64,000 nt of DNA from CAWCWN01 sp963799245 (GTDB lineage Bacteria; Chloroflexota; Ktedonobacteria; Ktedonobacterales; Ktedonobacteraceae). This document shows positions 48,295 through 57,628 of this stretch, one piece after another. Below the pieces are notes generated by a model. The model did no database searches, was not told where the DNA came from, and was given only the letters and a program-made list of their open reading frames with translations. Each line of letters starts with the position of its first letter. Positions within the stretch are counted from its first letter, which is position 1. The translations under genes and the position numbers were made by a program. The stretch spans positions 930,001-994,000 of the forward strand of contig CAWCWN010000003.1 in the NCBI GenBank assembly GCA_963799245.1. The letters are read 5' to 3'.

Positions 48295-48317
48295 CAGCGT
48301 ATTTTGTAGGGGATGTC

Positions 48318-49655
48318 TTGGAAAAGCTATTACCTCAAAACATTGAGGCTGAGTGCGGCGTACTTGGCAGCATCATTATTGATCCAGAGGCCATTGTTCA
48401 GGTAGCGGACTTTCTGCATGGCGACGATTTCTATCGTGATGCTCACCGCACCATTTACGATGCCATTCTCTTTCTGTACGAGCAGCGTGAAGCGGCTGAT
48501 TTCATCACGATCTGTGATGAGCTGGAGCGGCGCAATAAGCTGGAAGAAGTGGGGGGGGCCAGCTACATCACTTCACTGGTCAACCAGGTACCCACCAGCG
48601 GCAATATTGAATACTATGGGCGCATCGTCGAACGCAACGCGATTCTGCGCCGCCTGATTCATGCCGCGGGACAGATCGCCGCCGTGGCCTACGAGGAGAA
48701 CGACGCCGACGTCGCTCTCGATAAGGCCGAGCAGTTGATCTTCAATATCAGCCAGCGCCACGCCCGTAGCGACTTTTCGCACCTGCGCGATATCCTCACC
48801 GACTACATGAATAAACTGGATCAACTGCACGAGCGCCGCGGCACCATCGTGGGCGTTCCCACCGGCTTCACCGACCTCGACAGGCTCACCGGCGGCCTGC
48901 AAAAGTCGGACCTGATCATCCTGGCCGCCCGCCCGGCTGTTGGTAAAACAAGCTTGGCTTTATCTCTGGCCCACAACACCGCCATCAAGCACCAGCACTC
49001 GGTGGCGATCTTCAGCCTCGAGATGAGCAAGGAGCAGCTGGTGCAGCGCCTGCTCTCGATGGATGCGGGCGTGGACCAGCAACGCCTGCGCACGGGCTGG
49101 ATCGAGGATGACGAGTGGGACCGCATCGTCTACGCCATGGGCACGCTCTCGGAGGCCAACATCTGGATCGATGACACCGCCGGAATCTCGACGGTGGAGA
49201 TGCGCAGCAAAGCCCGCCGCCTGCAGGCCGAGCGCGGCATCGACCTGATCATCGTAGACTACCTGCAGCTGATGCAATCGGCCTCTGGCAGCGGCAAGCG
49301 CAATGAGAACCGCGTGCAGGAGATCTCGGAGATCAGCCGCAACCTGAAAGGGCTGGCGCGCGAGCTAAACATCCCCGTGCTGGCGCTGGCGCAGCTCTCG
49401 CGCGCAGTCGAGAGCCGCCAGTCCAAGGTGCCGCAGCTCTCGGACCTGAGAGAGAGCGGTAGTATAGAGCAGGACAGCGATATCGTAATGTTTATTTATC
49501 GTGACGACGTCTATAACCCTGAATCGGAGCGCAAAAATATTGCAGACATTATTGTGGCCAAACACCGCAACGGGCCGGTTGGCGAGGTCAGTCTCTATTT
49601 TCAAGCCAGCCAGACCCGTTTCCGTGACCTGGAACTCACTCCTCCGGCGGAATAA
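48318..49655 (+). CDS. dnaB: Replicative DNA helicase DnaB
   Basis: Hexameric replicative helicase, 445 residues. N-terminal domain starts PQNIEAECGVLGSIIID; the RecA-like domain has Walker A ARPAVGKTSLAL, Walker B LIIVDYLQLM, and the C-terminal DLRESGSIEQDSD arginine-finger region, then EVSLYFQASQTRF. Complete, without intein. The start codon is TTG 48318 after GTAGGGGATG. It leads an apparent operon with a DnaD-like protein and a DnaI-like loader. Upstream palindromes and DnaA boxes suggest tight control of expression. Confidence 0.97.
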   Translation: MEKLLPQNIEAECGVLGSIIIDPEAIVQVADFLHGDDFYRDAHRTIYDAILFLYEQREAADFITICDELERRNKLEEVGGASYITSLVNQVPTSGNIEYYGRIVERNAILRRLIHAAGQIAAVAYEENDADVALDKAEQLIFNISQRHARSDFSHLRDILTDYMNKLDQLHERRGTIVGVPTGFTDLDRLTGGLQKSDLIILAARPAVGKTSLALSLAHNTAIKHQHSVAIFSLEMSKEQLVQRLLSMDAGVDQQRLRTGWIEDDEWDRIVYAMGTLSEANIWIDDTAGISTVEMRSKARRLQAERGIDLIIVDYLQLMQSASGSGKRNENRVQEISEISRNLKGLARELNIPVLALAQLSRAVESRQSKVPQLSDLRESGSIEQDSDIVMFIYRDDVYNPESERKNIADIIVAKHRNGPVGEVSLYFQASQTRFRDLELTPPAE

Positions 49656-49687
49656 TGTAAAATTTTTGACTTTTTGGATGTATTACT

Positions 49688-50422
49688 ATGACAGGTTTTG
49701 CTGGCTTCCCTGCGGGGAGAAATCCATACGTGCCGGTACCGGAAGTTTTTTTTACGGTGCTGCTGCCAGAGATCGAGGACAGCGCCGAATTGAAGGTAAC
49801 CCTGCACCTCTTCTGGCTACTGGCGCAAAAGAAGGGCAACCCACGTTGCGTCAGCGATCGCGATCTGCTGGCCGACCAGCTCTTGCTGCGCGGGCTCAAA
49901 CGTCGAGGCGACCCGCGCCTCCCCGAGGAGCGCCTGCGCCAGGGCTTAGAGCAGGGGCTTGCACGTGGTACCTTTTTACGGATATACTTACGCTTAGTGA
50001 GTGAAGGTGACGATCAAGCTGAAATTATTCAGTGGTACTTCTTTAACACGACGCGCAGCCGTAAAGTGGTAGATGAGTTGCAAGGTGGTCAGATGCTACC
50101 GGCACGCCTGCTTAGAGAAGAGCAGGAACAGGTCGAAGAGAAAAGTGTAATTCCGGTTCCTGCCGGAGCGTATACTACTAACAAGGGGGGCGAAATGCCC
50201 CGAAATTTTCAGGTTGAAGTCGAACGTCCGAATATCTTTACATTGTATGAACAGAATATCGGGTTACTGGCGCCTTTAATTGCGGAAGAATTGAAAGACG
50301 CTGCCGAACACTATCCAGAAGAATGGATAGCGGCAGCGTTTCGTGAAGCAGTGCAGCATAATATACGCAAATGGAGTTATATTAGCGCGATCCTGAGGAA
50401 CTGGGAAACGGAAGGCAGATAA
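49688..50422 (+). CDS. DnaD-like primosomal protein
   Basis: A 244-residue protein with an N-terminal winged-helix-like half and a C-terminal DnaD/DnaB_2 domain (~175-240): VERPNIFTLYEQNIGLLAPL then YPEEWIAAAFREAVQHNIR and WSYISAILRNWETEG. Such domains bind single-stranded DNA and help in helicase loading and origin remodelling. It sits 32 bp after dnaB and ends 2 bp before the DnaI-like gene, a Gram-positive-style primosome arrangement. The start ATG (49688) has only a weak ribosome site. Confidence 0.85.
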   Translation: MTGFAGFPAGRNPYVPVPEVFFTVLLPEIEDSAELKVTLHLFWLLAQKKGNPRCVSDRDLLADQLLLRGLKRRGDPRLPEERLRQGLEQGLARGTFLRIYLRLVSEGDDQAEIIQWYFFNTTRSRKVVDELQGGQMLPARLLREEQEQVEEKSVIPVPAGAYTTNKGGEMPRNFQVEVERPNIFTLYEQNIGLLAPLIAEELKDAAEHYPEEWIAAAFREAVQHNIRKWSYISAILRNWETEGR

Positions 50423-50424
50423 GT

Positions 50425-52002
50425 ATGGAAAGCCTGAATGATATAATGATGAGGTCGGTGCAACGCCGCCAGGATACGCAAGGCCAGAGGCCGTCCCAGC
50501 AGGGTGAGGTGGCTGAGGAACAGCGCCCAAAATCGGCGCTGCCCCAGCACCCTGCATCACTGCCAGAACAAGCAGGCCATCAGGTGCGACAGCGCCCCGC
50601 GGCGTTTCCCCAGGCCCAGTACACCAGCAGGCAGCGCCAGCAGACAAATGCGCGTGGAGAGCAGAGCGGCAGGTACCTGCCGCGGCAGGCATATGACCAG
50701 GTACAGCACCTGCGAGATATTGACCAGCGCGGCTCCGTTCTTTACCAGCGTCCTCAGCCGACGGCGCAAGAAGCAAGTTATTTCGCGGACCGGCCGGAGG
50801 GGAGGCAGGAGACCGGCGATTACTATGAGGACTACAGTGGCATGGCCGCCGCCGATGTCCAGGAAGATTGGGATGATGAAGAGGAGGGCATGCGCTACGG
50901 TGACTGGGAAAACGAGGCGCAGAGCGAGGCGCGCGGCTATGGCCGCCGCGACGCGCGCACAGCCTTTGTCTCGCCGCCTGATGATGCCTGGCCGGCGGGA
51001 AGAGGAGCGCCCACCTGGCGCGGCGCTCCTCTTCCCGCGCGACCATCACTGGCGCACAGCCAGCGGGAAGCTCGGCCTTCGCAGGGGCGGCCCTTTGAAG
51101 GTGAGGGACTGCCGATCCCACCTGCGCTGCCCCGCGAGGCCCGGAGCTACCAGCGCAATACCCAGCCGCTCAATCCGGGCGCAATCACAGGTGTCAACCC
51201 GCACCTGCCCCAGGAACGCCTGCGCCAGGCCATGGCATCGAAGCAAGCACAACAGCAGTCATCCACACCCGTAAGCGGCGGCGTGGCTTCGGCGGCCAGG
51301 AGCACTTGCCCGAAATGTAGAGGGGCAGGCTACCTGCGCATCGACGTGCCCTTTGGACATCCCAACTTCGGCAAGCCAGTGGCATGCGAATGTAAAGAAG
51401 CCGAAAGAAGAGAGAAGAGGCGGCAGGAATTGCTGGACCTATCCGACCTGAGCGCCTTCCAGCATAAAATTTTCAAGAACTTCAATACCCGTTTTTCAGG
51501 GGTGCACCCTGCGATACAGGAAGCTTACCAGGAGGCGTATAGATTTGCCCACGATCTTGATGGGTGGCTTGTCCTGGTTGGGCCAAATGGTTGCGGCAAG
51601 ACGCACCTGGCGGCGGCAATCGCCAACTATAACCTGAGTAGAGGGTCAGTTGTGCTGTTTACCGTCGTTCCTGACCTGCTGGCTCACCTGCGCTCAACCT
51701 TTGGACCTAACTCAACAGAGGCGTACGATCAACGCTTCGCGAAGATGCGCGAAGCTGAGTTACTTGTGCTGGATGACCTGGGGGCTCACCAGAGCTCATC
51801 ATGGGCGAGTGAGAAGCTTTTCCAGCTACTTAACTATCGCTACAATGTCGGCTTCCCTACCGTTGTCACGGCCAACAAGCAGGGTCTGTCAAGTATGGAT
51901 GAGCGCATCATGTCGCGCATGTCTGACACCGGCCTGGTAACGGCCGTAGTCATGAACGGTGCGCTTGACTACCGGCGACAGAATACAAGGCGCACGTATT
52001 AA
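50425..52002 (+). CDS. DnaI/DnaC-like helicase loader with long disordered N-terminus
   Basis: AAA+ ATPase of 525 residues, the probable helicase loader. Residues ~1-285 are very rich in Gln, Arg, Pro and Gly and look disordered. A CPKC...CEC zinc motif (~294-330) is followed by the AAA+ domain: Walker A GPNGCGKTHL (~385), Walker B LLVLDDLGAHQ (~447), and sensor/Arg motifs in VTANKQGLSSMDERIMSRM. DnaI of Bacillus also has a zinc-binding N-terminus, but is 311 residues long; the ~200 extra residues are unusual. The gene lies 2 bp after the DnaD-like gene and is followed by the zinc-knuckle protein. Confidence 0.9.
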   Translation: MESLNDIMMRSVQRRQDTQGQRPSQQGEVAEEQRPKSALPQHPASLPEQAGHQVRQRPAAFPQAQYTSRQRQQTNARGEQSGRYLPRQAYDQVQHLRDIDQRGSVLYQRPQPTAQEASYFADRPEGRQETGDYYEDYSGMAAADVQEDWDDEEEGMRYGDWENEAQSEARGYGRRDARTAFVSPPDDAWPAGRGAPTWRGAPLPARPSLAHSQREARPSQGRPFEGEGLPIPPALPREARSYQRNTQPLNPGAITGVNPHLPQERLRQAMASKQAQQQSSTPVSGGVASAARSTCPKCRGAGYLRIDVPFGHPNFGKPVACECKEAERREKRRQELLDLSDLSAFQHKIFKNFNTRFSGVHPAIQEAYQEAYRFAHDLDGWLVLVGPNGCGKTHLAAAIANYNLSRGSVVLFTVVPDLLAHLRSTFGPNSTEAYDQRFAKMREAELLVLDDLGAHQSSSWASEKLFQLLNYRYNVGFPTVVTANKQGLSSMDERIMSRMSDTGLVTAVVMNGALDYRRQNTRRTY

Positions 52003-52035
52003 GCTACACCCGCATCTCTAGGCGGAGAGAAGAGC

Positions 52036-52248
52036 ATGGCAAAGTGTGAGAACTGCGCTGGTAGCGGTGTAATCGCCAGTAGTGCGGTCTGCCGCGTGTG
52101 CAATGGTACTGCCGAGGTTATCCTCTACGAGGATGATGGCGGCGAGAACTTGGTCAACTGCGCCAACTGCGAGTTCGGACTGGTCTATAGTGAAGAGACG
52201 TGCTGCTACTGCGGGGGCACAGGAGAAGTAACAGGAAAAACGCTCTGA
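52036..52248 (+). CDS. Small zinc-knuckle protein with DnaJ-like CxxC motifs
   Basis: A 70-residue protein built of four CxxC/CxxCxG pairs: CENCAGSG, CRVCNG, CANCEFG and CYCGGTG. They resemble the zinc-binding region of DnaJ without its other domains. GGCGGAGAGAAG precedes the ATG. It is the last gene of the dnaB operon (34 bp from the loader), and a perfect inverted repeat overlaps its stop codon. Its link to replication, or to chaperones, is only suggested by position and motif. Confidence 0.7.
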   Translation: MAKCENCAGSGVIASSAVCRVCNGTAEVILYEDDGGENLVNCANCEFGLVYSEETCCYCGGTGEVTGKTL

Positions 52249-52292
52249 TGGCCGCCAGGCAGAGCCTGGCGGCCATCAGAGCGTTTTTCCTG
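52232..52292. terminator. Perfect 28-bp inverted repeat overlapping a stop codon
   Basis: Arms 52232-52259 and 52265-52292 are exact complements (CAGGAAAAACGCTCTGATGG... and inverse), loop CAGAG. The TGA stop (52246-52248) is inside the left arm, and the T-run is inside the right arm. Confidence 0.8.
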
Positions 52293-52459
52293 CGACCTAT
52301 TCTTGCGTTTGCACGCTGCAAGTGCTATCATAACGATACATGTTCCCGCAGTAGCGGGAATCCTCTGCACGTTTAGTTTTTACCGACGGTACTTCTCGTC
52401 CATCTACTATATTCAGGACGAGAAATACCTTGCGTCGTTTTAGATTTAAAGGAGCTGAA

Positions 52460-53125
52460 ATGGGCACCGTTTTTAATCCGAGAGATCCCAAGTGGGAAAA
52501 GGAGACCCGCGATATTCTTGAGCCTAAGGGCGTATATGTCCCTAACGTTGTTGAGTCAACGCCACGAGGCGAGCGCGGCTGGGACATTTTTTCCCGCCTT
52601 TTGAAGGAGCGCATCATTTTCATTGGTACGCCCATCGATGATACCGTTGCTAATATCACTGTTGCGCAGCTGCTCTACCTGCAGAGCGAGGATGCAACCA
52701 AAGATATCAACATGTACATCAATTCTCCTGGCGGGAGCATTTATGCAGGTCTGGCCATCTATGACACCATGCAATGGCTTAAACCAGATGTCTCAACCGT
52801 CTGTATGGGTATGGCTATGAGCATGGGCGCGGTGCTCCTGACCGCCGGTGAGAAGGGTAAGCGCTTCTGCCTGCCAAACTCCACCGTCCTCATTCACCAG
52901 CCACTTGGTGGCGCTGAGGGTCAGGCAGCGGATATCGAGATCACAGCGCGTGAGATTCTACGCTTGCGCCGTGCCATCTACGAAATCCTCGCCAGGCACA
53001 CCGGTCAGACCGTCGAGCGCATCATGCAAGATTCAGACCGCAACTACTACCTCTCCGCCAATCAGGCCGTCGAATACGGGCTGGTTGACGAAGTTCTCAG
53101 TGAAGAAGATGCAGTCTTACGCTAG
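52460..53125 (+). CDS. clpP: ATP-dependent Clp protease proteolytic subunit
   Basis: Serine protease of 221 residues that degrades unfolded proteins with ClpX/ClpC. INSPGGSIYAGLAIYDTMQ carries the oligomer loop, the nucleophile Ser lies in MGMAMSMGAVLL (relatives have GQAASMGA), the His in STVLIHQPLGG and the Asp later in DRNYYLSANQAVEYGLVDEV. Substitution of Met for the small residues next to Ser is unusual. The start at 52460 is supported by AAAGGAG 5 nt upstream; an earlier ATG at 52430 is less good. No clpX follows; a palindromic terminator closes the gene. Confidence 0.94.
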   Translation: MGTVFNPRDPKWEKETRDILEPKGVYVPNVVESTPRGERGWDIFSRLLKERIIFIGTPIDDTVANITVAQLLYLQSEDATKDINMYINSPGGSIYAGLAIYDTMQWLKPDVSTVCMGMAMSMGAVLLTAGEKGKRFCLPNSTVLIHQPLGGAEGQAADIEITAREILRLRRAIYEILARHTGQTVERIMQDSDRNYYLSANQAVEYGLVDEVLSEEDAVLR

Positions 53126-53132
53126 CAGTTAA

Positions 53133-53181
53133 GCAGAATAAGAGTAAAAAAGCGCAAAGCGCTTTTTTACTCTTATTCTGC
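53133..53181. terminator. Perfect 23-bp palindromic terminator
   Basis: Arms 53133-53155 and 53159-53181 exact complements with AAAAAAG and CTTTTTT inside, 3-nt loop, just after clpP. Confidence 0.85.
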
Positions 53182-53191
53182 AATTGACACC

Positions 53192-54178
53192 ATGGGAGGA
53201 ACTTTGCCAAAGAAGTCGCTACCAGCCCTGAGCGGGCGCAGCATCCGCTGTATCCTCTTTGATCTCGGTGATACCCTGTGGTCGCGTAAAGACATGGCTG
53301 CATGGCAACGCATGGAAGAAGACGCGCACATACGTGCTGCCGTGCGACTTCGCCAGCTGGTTGCCTCTCCGTTCCTCTCCGCCAGAAATGAAGTAGAGTT
53401 AGGTAAACGGCTGCGCGAGGCAGTAGAGGAAAACCTGCGCATCATGATTTGCCAGGAGCCTGATTTTGAGCCCGATGGTGGCCTTGCCGTCATCCGGACC
53501 CTGGCGAGCTGGGGCATTACGGGAGTTGAGAGCAGTATCGGAGCCGCCATTTTTGAGGACCTGCGCGTCCGCATACCGGGATCGCGCCCCCTCTTCGATG
53601 ATGTACACCCAACCCTAAAAACCCTGCAGCAACGCGGCTTTCAACTGGGGATTGTCACCAACCGCCATTGGGGAGGAGAGCTATTCCAGGAGGACCTGCA
53701 GACGCTCGGCCTGCTGCAGTATTTTGATCCCCGTCACATGGCCATTTCCGTCGACCTGGGGGTGCGCAAGCCCAATGCGGCCATCTTCTTGCATGCACTC
53801 CATGCGCTCAATATCGCGCCTGAAGAGGCGGCAATGGTGGGGAATTCGCTGCTTTCAGATATTGTGGGTAGCAAGGCGCTGGGCATCTTCAGCATCTGGA
53901 GACTCAAACCAGGCGTGCTTTCCCAGGCGCGGTTGACTGCTACGGGAGCAGCCAGGAGGCACCAGGCCTTCACTCCTTCGCCGCAGGCGCTACCTGGAGG
54001 CTCCCCTGCTGATCTACCTGCCGGCTTGCACATTACCGATGACGATTATGTGCTGGCCCAGGTGCAGAGTCGCGCAGGCAAGTGGGATGAATACCTGCAT
54101 ACTGAAGTCAAGCCCGACCTCATTATCGAAAATTTGGGCGATCTACTCGACATTTTTCTTGAGGCAGGAAAACAGTGA
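53192..54178 (+). CDS. HAD-superfamily hydrolase
   Basis: Haloacid-dehalogenase-type phosphatase of 328 residues. Motif I ILFDLGDTLW has the nucleophile and second Asp positions (here D-x-G-D), motif II GIVTNRHWGG, motif III with Lys in VRKPNAAIF, motif IV GNSLLSDIVG. Cap domain between ~40 and 150. Residues ~255-290 are a Pro-rich insertion. It may act on a small phosphorylated compound; no assignment is possible. It overlaps the methyltransferase start by 4 bp (GTGA), so the two are coupled and probably cooperate. Confidence 0.82.
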   Translation: MGGTLPKKSLPALSGRSIRCILFDLGDTLWSRKDMAAWQRMEEDAHIRAAVRLRQLVASPFLSARNEVELGKRLREAVEENLRIMICQEPDFEPDGGLAVIRTLASWGITGVESSIGAAIFEDLRVRIPGSRPLFDDVHPTLKTLQQRGFQLGIVTNRHWGGELFQEDLQTLGLLQYFDPRHMAISVDLGVRKPNAAIFLHALHALNIAPEEAAMVGNSLLSDIVGSKALGIFSIWRLKPGVLSQARLTATGAARRHQAFTPSPQALPGGSPADLPAGLHITDDDYVLAQVQSRAGKWDEYLHTEVKPDLIIENLGDLLDIFLEAGKQ

Positions 54179-54945
54179 CGCCTTTGCTACGCAAATGGCT
54201 ATTTGAGACGCTCTACAAAAACCGCTACCTTTACCGCTTTGCCAGTACCGTGCCATTTGCCGGTCAATGGCGCACCTGGCAGCGTCAGGTGCTCGGGCAT
54301 ATACGCGGGAATGATGTCCTGGAACTGGGTTGTGGGCTGGGTGACCTGCAGGCCGATATGCTCGAACTGGGGTATGCCTGCTATGCCGTTGAGCGTTCTC
54401 CGCAAATGGTGGCGGCCGCACGTGCTACCCTTAAACGACGGGGTCAACGCAATGGCGTCCTCCAGGGCTCGGCGCAGCAGCTGCCTTTCAGCGATGGCTC
54501 ATTTGACAGCGTGGTCAGCACATTCCCCTCCGAATATATTTATGACCCGGACACCATTGCCGAGGTTGAGCGCGTCCTGCGCCCTGGCGGGCGCTTGATT
54601 GTCATTGAAGGAGCCAACCTGCTCCCGGTAGGCTTCCTCCAGCCCTGCCTGATACTCATGCAGGTGTTGATCTATGGCTCCGCTGCCGTCTTTGGTCCTC
54701 GCAAACAGGCCAGTCTAAAAGATGAAATGGCCCCAGGGCGCGGCGAGAGACGTCCAGAAGGTGATACAGCGCGCAGCAATCACGATACAGGTACGGGCAT
54801 CACGACCGAGGAGGTGGCCGCCACCTGGTTTGGCCGGCATATCCCCCTGGAAGGGTATGCTTTAAAGCGCCACTCATTGCGCATACGTAGTCGTCGCTGG
54901 GAAGTATATATGATTATTGGAGAAAAGCTCGCGCAGCGCAGGTGA
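54175..54945 (+). CDS. SAM-dependent methyltransferase (class I)
   Basis: Class I methyltransferase of 256 residues: motif I VLELGCGLGDLQAD, motif II-like region with CYAVERSPQMV, then LQGSAQQLPFSDGSFDSVVS, and VLRPGGRLIVIEG. This is the Methyltransf_11 pattern. The start is GTG at 54175 inside the GTGA overlap with the HAD gene. The C-terminal ~80 residues include an amphipathic stretch that could touch the membrane. Substrate unknown; a small-molecule or lipid acceptor is plausible. Confidence 0.85.
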   Translation: MTPLLRKWLFETLYKNRYLYRFASTVPFAGQWRTWQRQVLGHIRGNDVLELGCGLGDLQADMLELGYACYAVERSPQMVAAARATLKRRGQRNGVLQGSAQQLPFSDGSFDSVVSTFPSEYIYDPDTIAEVERVLRPGGRLIVIEGANLLPVGFLQPCLILMQVLIYGSAAVFGPRKQASLKDEMAPGRGERRPEGDTARSNHDTGTGITTEEVAATWFGRHIPLEGYALKRHSLRIRSRRWEVYMIIGEKLAQRR

Positions 54946-55138
54946 AACGCAATTTTCAATGATACTTGAATGTATGCGCAGAGGAAGATCCACGAGGCTG
55001 GATAGTCCAATTTGCATACACAAGTATTATGTATACTAAAGGGCCTTACTCTGCGGTCAGCCCGCAAGCTGGCGGGTAATTGCTAACAGGTCAAAATAGG
55101 CTCGATAAACAAGTGGGATACGTGGAAGGGAGAAGAAG

Positions 55139-57628
55139 ATGTCAAACGCGCAGGACCTACGGAGCTCGCAGGGCGCTAGCGGGCTAGCCCAGCCAGAGTA
55201 CGTAATAGGGCGAGTGCTCCGCAATGGAGAATATAGAATCGACGCTATGCTGGGCCAGGGAGGGATGGGATGGGTCTTTCTCGCCACACATACCTCGCTG
55301 CAAATACCGCTAGCGATCAAACAGGGACTGGCGGACAAGGCGATACCTGACATGCTTACAGTGGAGTTGGATCGCCTCCTGCACAGTGAAAACACCCTGC
55401 GGCGCAGCAAACCATCGGAGTTCAGCGCCTTTGATTTTCCCCTCAGCGGGGGAGAGCATACAGATCGTTTCTTGCGCGAGGCCCTGCTCCTGGCAAATTT
55501 ACAACATGCCTCTCTACCGGCCATATATGATTACTTCATTGAAGAGGGCTACTGGTACCTCGTAATGGACTACATCCCGGGACCTACCCTGAGTGAGTAC
55601 ATCCAGAAGCATGCCCCGCTCGCGCCCCTGGAGGCCCTGAATTACGCCATCCAGTTGTGCGACGTACTTGAATATCTGCATCAGCAATCGCCACCCGTCA
55701 TCTTTCGAGACCTCAAGCCGTCCAATATTATCCTCTCACCGGATGGGCGAGTGATGCTGGTGGATTTTGGCATTGCGCGTCATTTCAAAGCTGGCCAGCT
55801 CAGCGATACAACCGACTTTGGTTCGCCTGGCTACGCACCGCCCGAGCAATACAAAGGAGAAGGGCAAACAGATGGCCGCTCAGACCTGTTTAGCCTAGGA
55901 GTGATCCTGCATGAGATGCTCAGTGGGCAGCACCCACCTGGAGCGGGCGAAAAGCTCCAGTCATTGCGCGCGCTCAATCCAGACATCTCGACGGCGCTCA
56001 GTGGTCTCGTCCATGTTGCTACGCGTGCCGAACCCATCTACCGCTTTCAATCTGCGCACGCCCTTTACCTTGCCTTAGAACGCGCGTATAGCATAGAGGA
56101 AAGAAGAACGTACCAGCGCAGCATACGCGCGGCCGCAAGCCATGATCCTTCACAATGGGCCTCCCTGCAGATATTCGCCACCCATGAAGAAGCAAAGGAG
56201 ACCGGGCAGCCGTCGGTACAACTGATGCAGCGCCAGCAGGTGCGTAATGCCCTGCAAGAAGCTCACCGTGAGCGCATTGAGCAGGAGAGGGCGGAAGAGC
56301 ACCTGCCATCTATCGATGAGAGCCTGCGCCATCGCTCATCCATGGGCGCCAGCCCCATACCGCCTGCAGCCGTGCTGCCTCCCCCCGCCGCGGGCACCCT
56401 TTGCGGGCAGGGAACAGGAAATGAGGCAGTGGAGAATAATGCGCCGCAAGAGGAGCCACTCCCTTATTACCTGCCTCCCGGGCAGCGTGCGCCACTGGGC
56501 CAGGGCAGGCATAACCTGGTGCGGGCACTATTTGCCCTGTTTCTGCTCACGTTAATTATCATGACGTCTATCAATTTCTATAGCTTCTTCTTTGGCTCGC
56601 GCAGCCATTCACGCTCCGTATCTCTACAGAGCAAAGCCACGTCCCGACCAACGCCGCGGGCGACCCTTAGCGTAGCAGCAAGTGCTAGCGGCATATGGCA
56701 GGCATTGCCCTCGTTGCCCTCTCCCGAAGCCGACAATACGGCTGTCTATGTACATATCCAGGGCAAAGCCTATATCTACATGACTGGAGGCTTTCGTGGC
56801 TCCAGGTCAACACCGCGTTATGACCAGAATCTCTACCGCTATGATATTGCGGCGGCCCGCTGGGAAGTACTGGCGAACGCAGCCATCCCCGGCATGGTAA
56901 ATAACGCAGTCGCGCTTGATGAGCAGCAGCATCTATTTTTTACTGCGGGCTACTCATCCAGCATATACGCTATTGCTTCGCTCTTGTATATGTATGACCC
57001 CCTCAGGGGGAAACTACAGAAAATCGTCCCGCCACCTTATATCTCCCTGGGGTACAGCGCAGCGCTGCTTGCGGATCAGCATGGGCACCTCTACATTTCA
57101 CAGGGTTTTCTGCAAGCCGGCAATCCACACACCCAGGCGGCTAGCGGCTGGTATCGCTATGATATCGCCACAGGACAGTGGCACGTGCTTAAACCGCTAC
57201 CACTTGGCGTGGGCTATGTTATCCTGGCCTCCGCTGGCAGAGGAAACATATTTATGCTGGGAGGAGCCAGGGACGCGGGGCAGGACATGCCAGTGCAACA
57301 GATCTATCGTTATGACATAGCCCGGGATAGCTGGTCGATAGAGCAGGCTTCATCACCGGGGCTGCTCAGCGGGGCCGCCAGCTGTTTGAACACGCAAAAG
57401 CAGCTTGTGATCATAGGCGGCTATGACGCCCTGCATAACAGGCCCCTTGGAGGGGCATGGCTTTTAAGTCTACCCGACCTGCACTGGACCCCCCTGGCGG
57501 CGCTGCCAGCTGGCGGTTCAGTTCTGGGAAGCGCTGCGTGTGACGGCGCAGGCCATGTATACCTGGCGCGTGGTGCCAACGACCCCAGCAAGCCGACGCG
57601 GGATTTCTGGCAATTGACGCTGCCCTGA
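55139..57628 (+). CDS. Membrane Ser/Thr kinase with extracytoplasmic kelch repeats
   Basis: An 829-residue sensor kinase. Kinase domain (~30-310): GQGGMGWVFLA, catalytic Lys in PLAIKQG (~60), a ~50-residue insertion before the C-helix (RFLREALLLANLQH), FRDLKPSN (~190, Phe in place of His of HRD), DFGIAR (~209). A Gln/Glu/Pro-rich linker leads to one transmembrane helix (~459-484), then kelch-like beta repeats outside (~520-829), with recurrent YRYDIA and IGGYDA strands. So a cytosolic kinase controlled by an outer beta-propeller. The ligand is unknown. It stands alone, with GGGAGAAGAAG before the ATG. Confidence 0.92.
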   Translation: MSNAQDLRSSQGASGLAQPEYVIGRVLRNGEYRIDAMLGQGGMGWVFLATHTSLQIPLAIKQGLADKAIPDMLTVELDRLLHSENTLRRSKPSEFSAFDFPLSGGEHTDRFLREALLLANLQHASLPAIYDYFIEEGYWYLVMDYIPGPTLSEYIQKHAPLAPLEALNYAIQLCDVLEYLHQQSPPVIFRDLKPSNIILSPDGRVMLVDFGIARHFKAGQLSDTTDFGSPGYAPPEQYKGEGQTDGRSDLFSLGVILHEMLSGQHPPGAGEKLQSLRALNPDISTALSGLVHVATRAEPIYRFQSAHALYLALERAYSIEERRTYQRSIRAAASHDPSQWASLQIFATHEEAKETGQPSVQLMQRQQVRNALQEAHRERIEQERAEEHLPSIDESLRHRSSMGASPIPPAAVLPPPAAGTLCGQGTGNEAVENNAPQEEPLPYYLPPGQRAPLGQGRHNLVRALFALFLLTLIIMTSINFYSFFFGSRSHSRSVSLQSKATSRPTPRATLSVAASASGIWQALPSLPSPEADNTAVYVHIQGKAYIYMTGGFRGSRSTPRYDQNLYRYDIAAARWEVLANAAIPGMVNNAVALDEQQHLFFTAGYSSSIYAIASLLYMYDPLRGKLQKIVPPPYISLGYSAALLADQHGHLYISQGFLQAGNPHTQAASGWYRYDIATGQWHVLKPLPLGVGYVILASAGRGNIFMLGGARDAGQDMPVQQIYRYDIARDSWSIEQASSPGLLSGAASCLNTQKQLVIIGGYDALHNRPLGGAWLLSLPDLHWTPLAALPAGGSVLGSAACDGAGHVYLARGANDPSKPTRDFWQLTLP

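Larger units (their letters stand above)
47742..48317. other. Replication-control intergenic region upstream of dnaB
   Basis: 576 bp without a protein gene. Holds the tRNA relic (47808-47860), a DnaA-box cluster (47953-48097) and, near the start of dnaB, TACTAC/GTAGTA palindromes (48222-48294). Confidence 0.7.
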
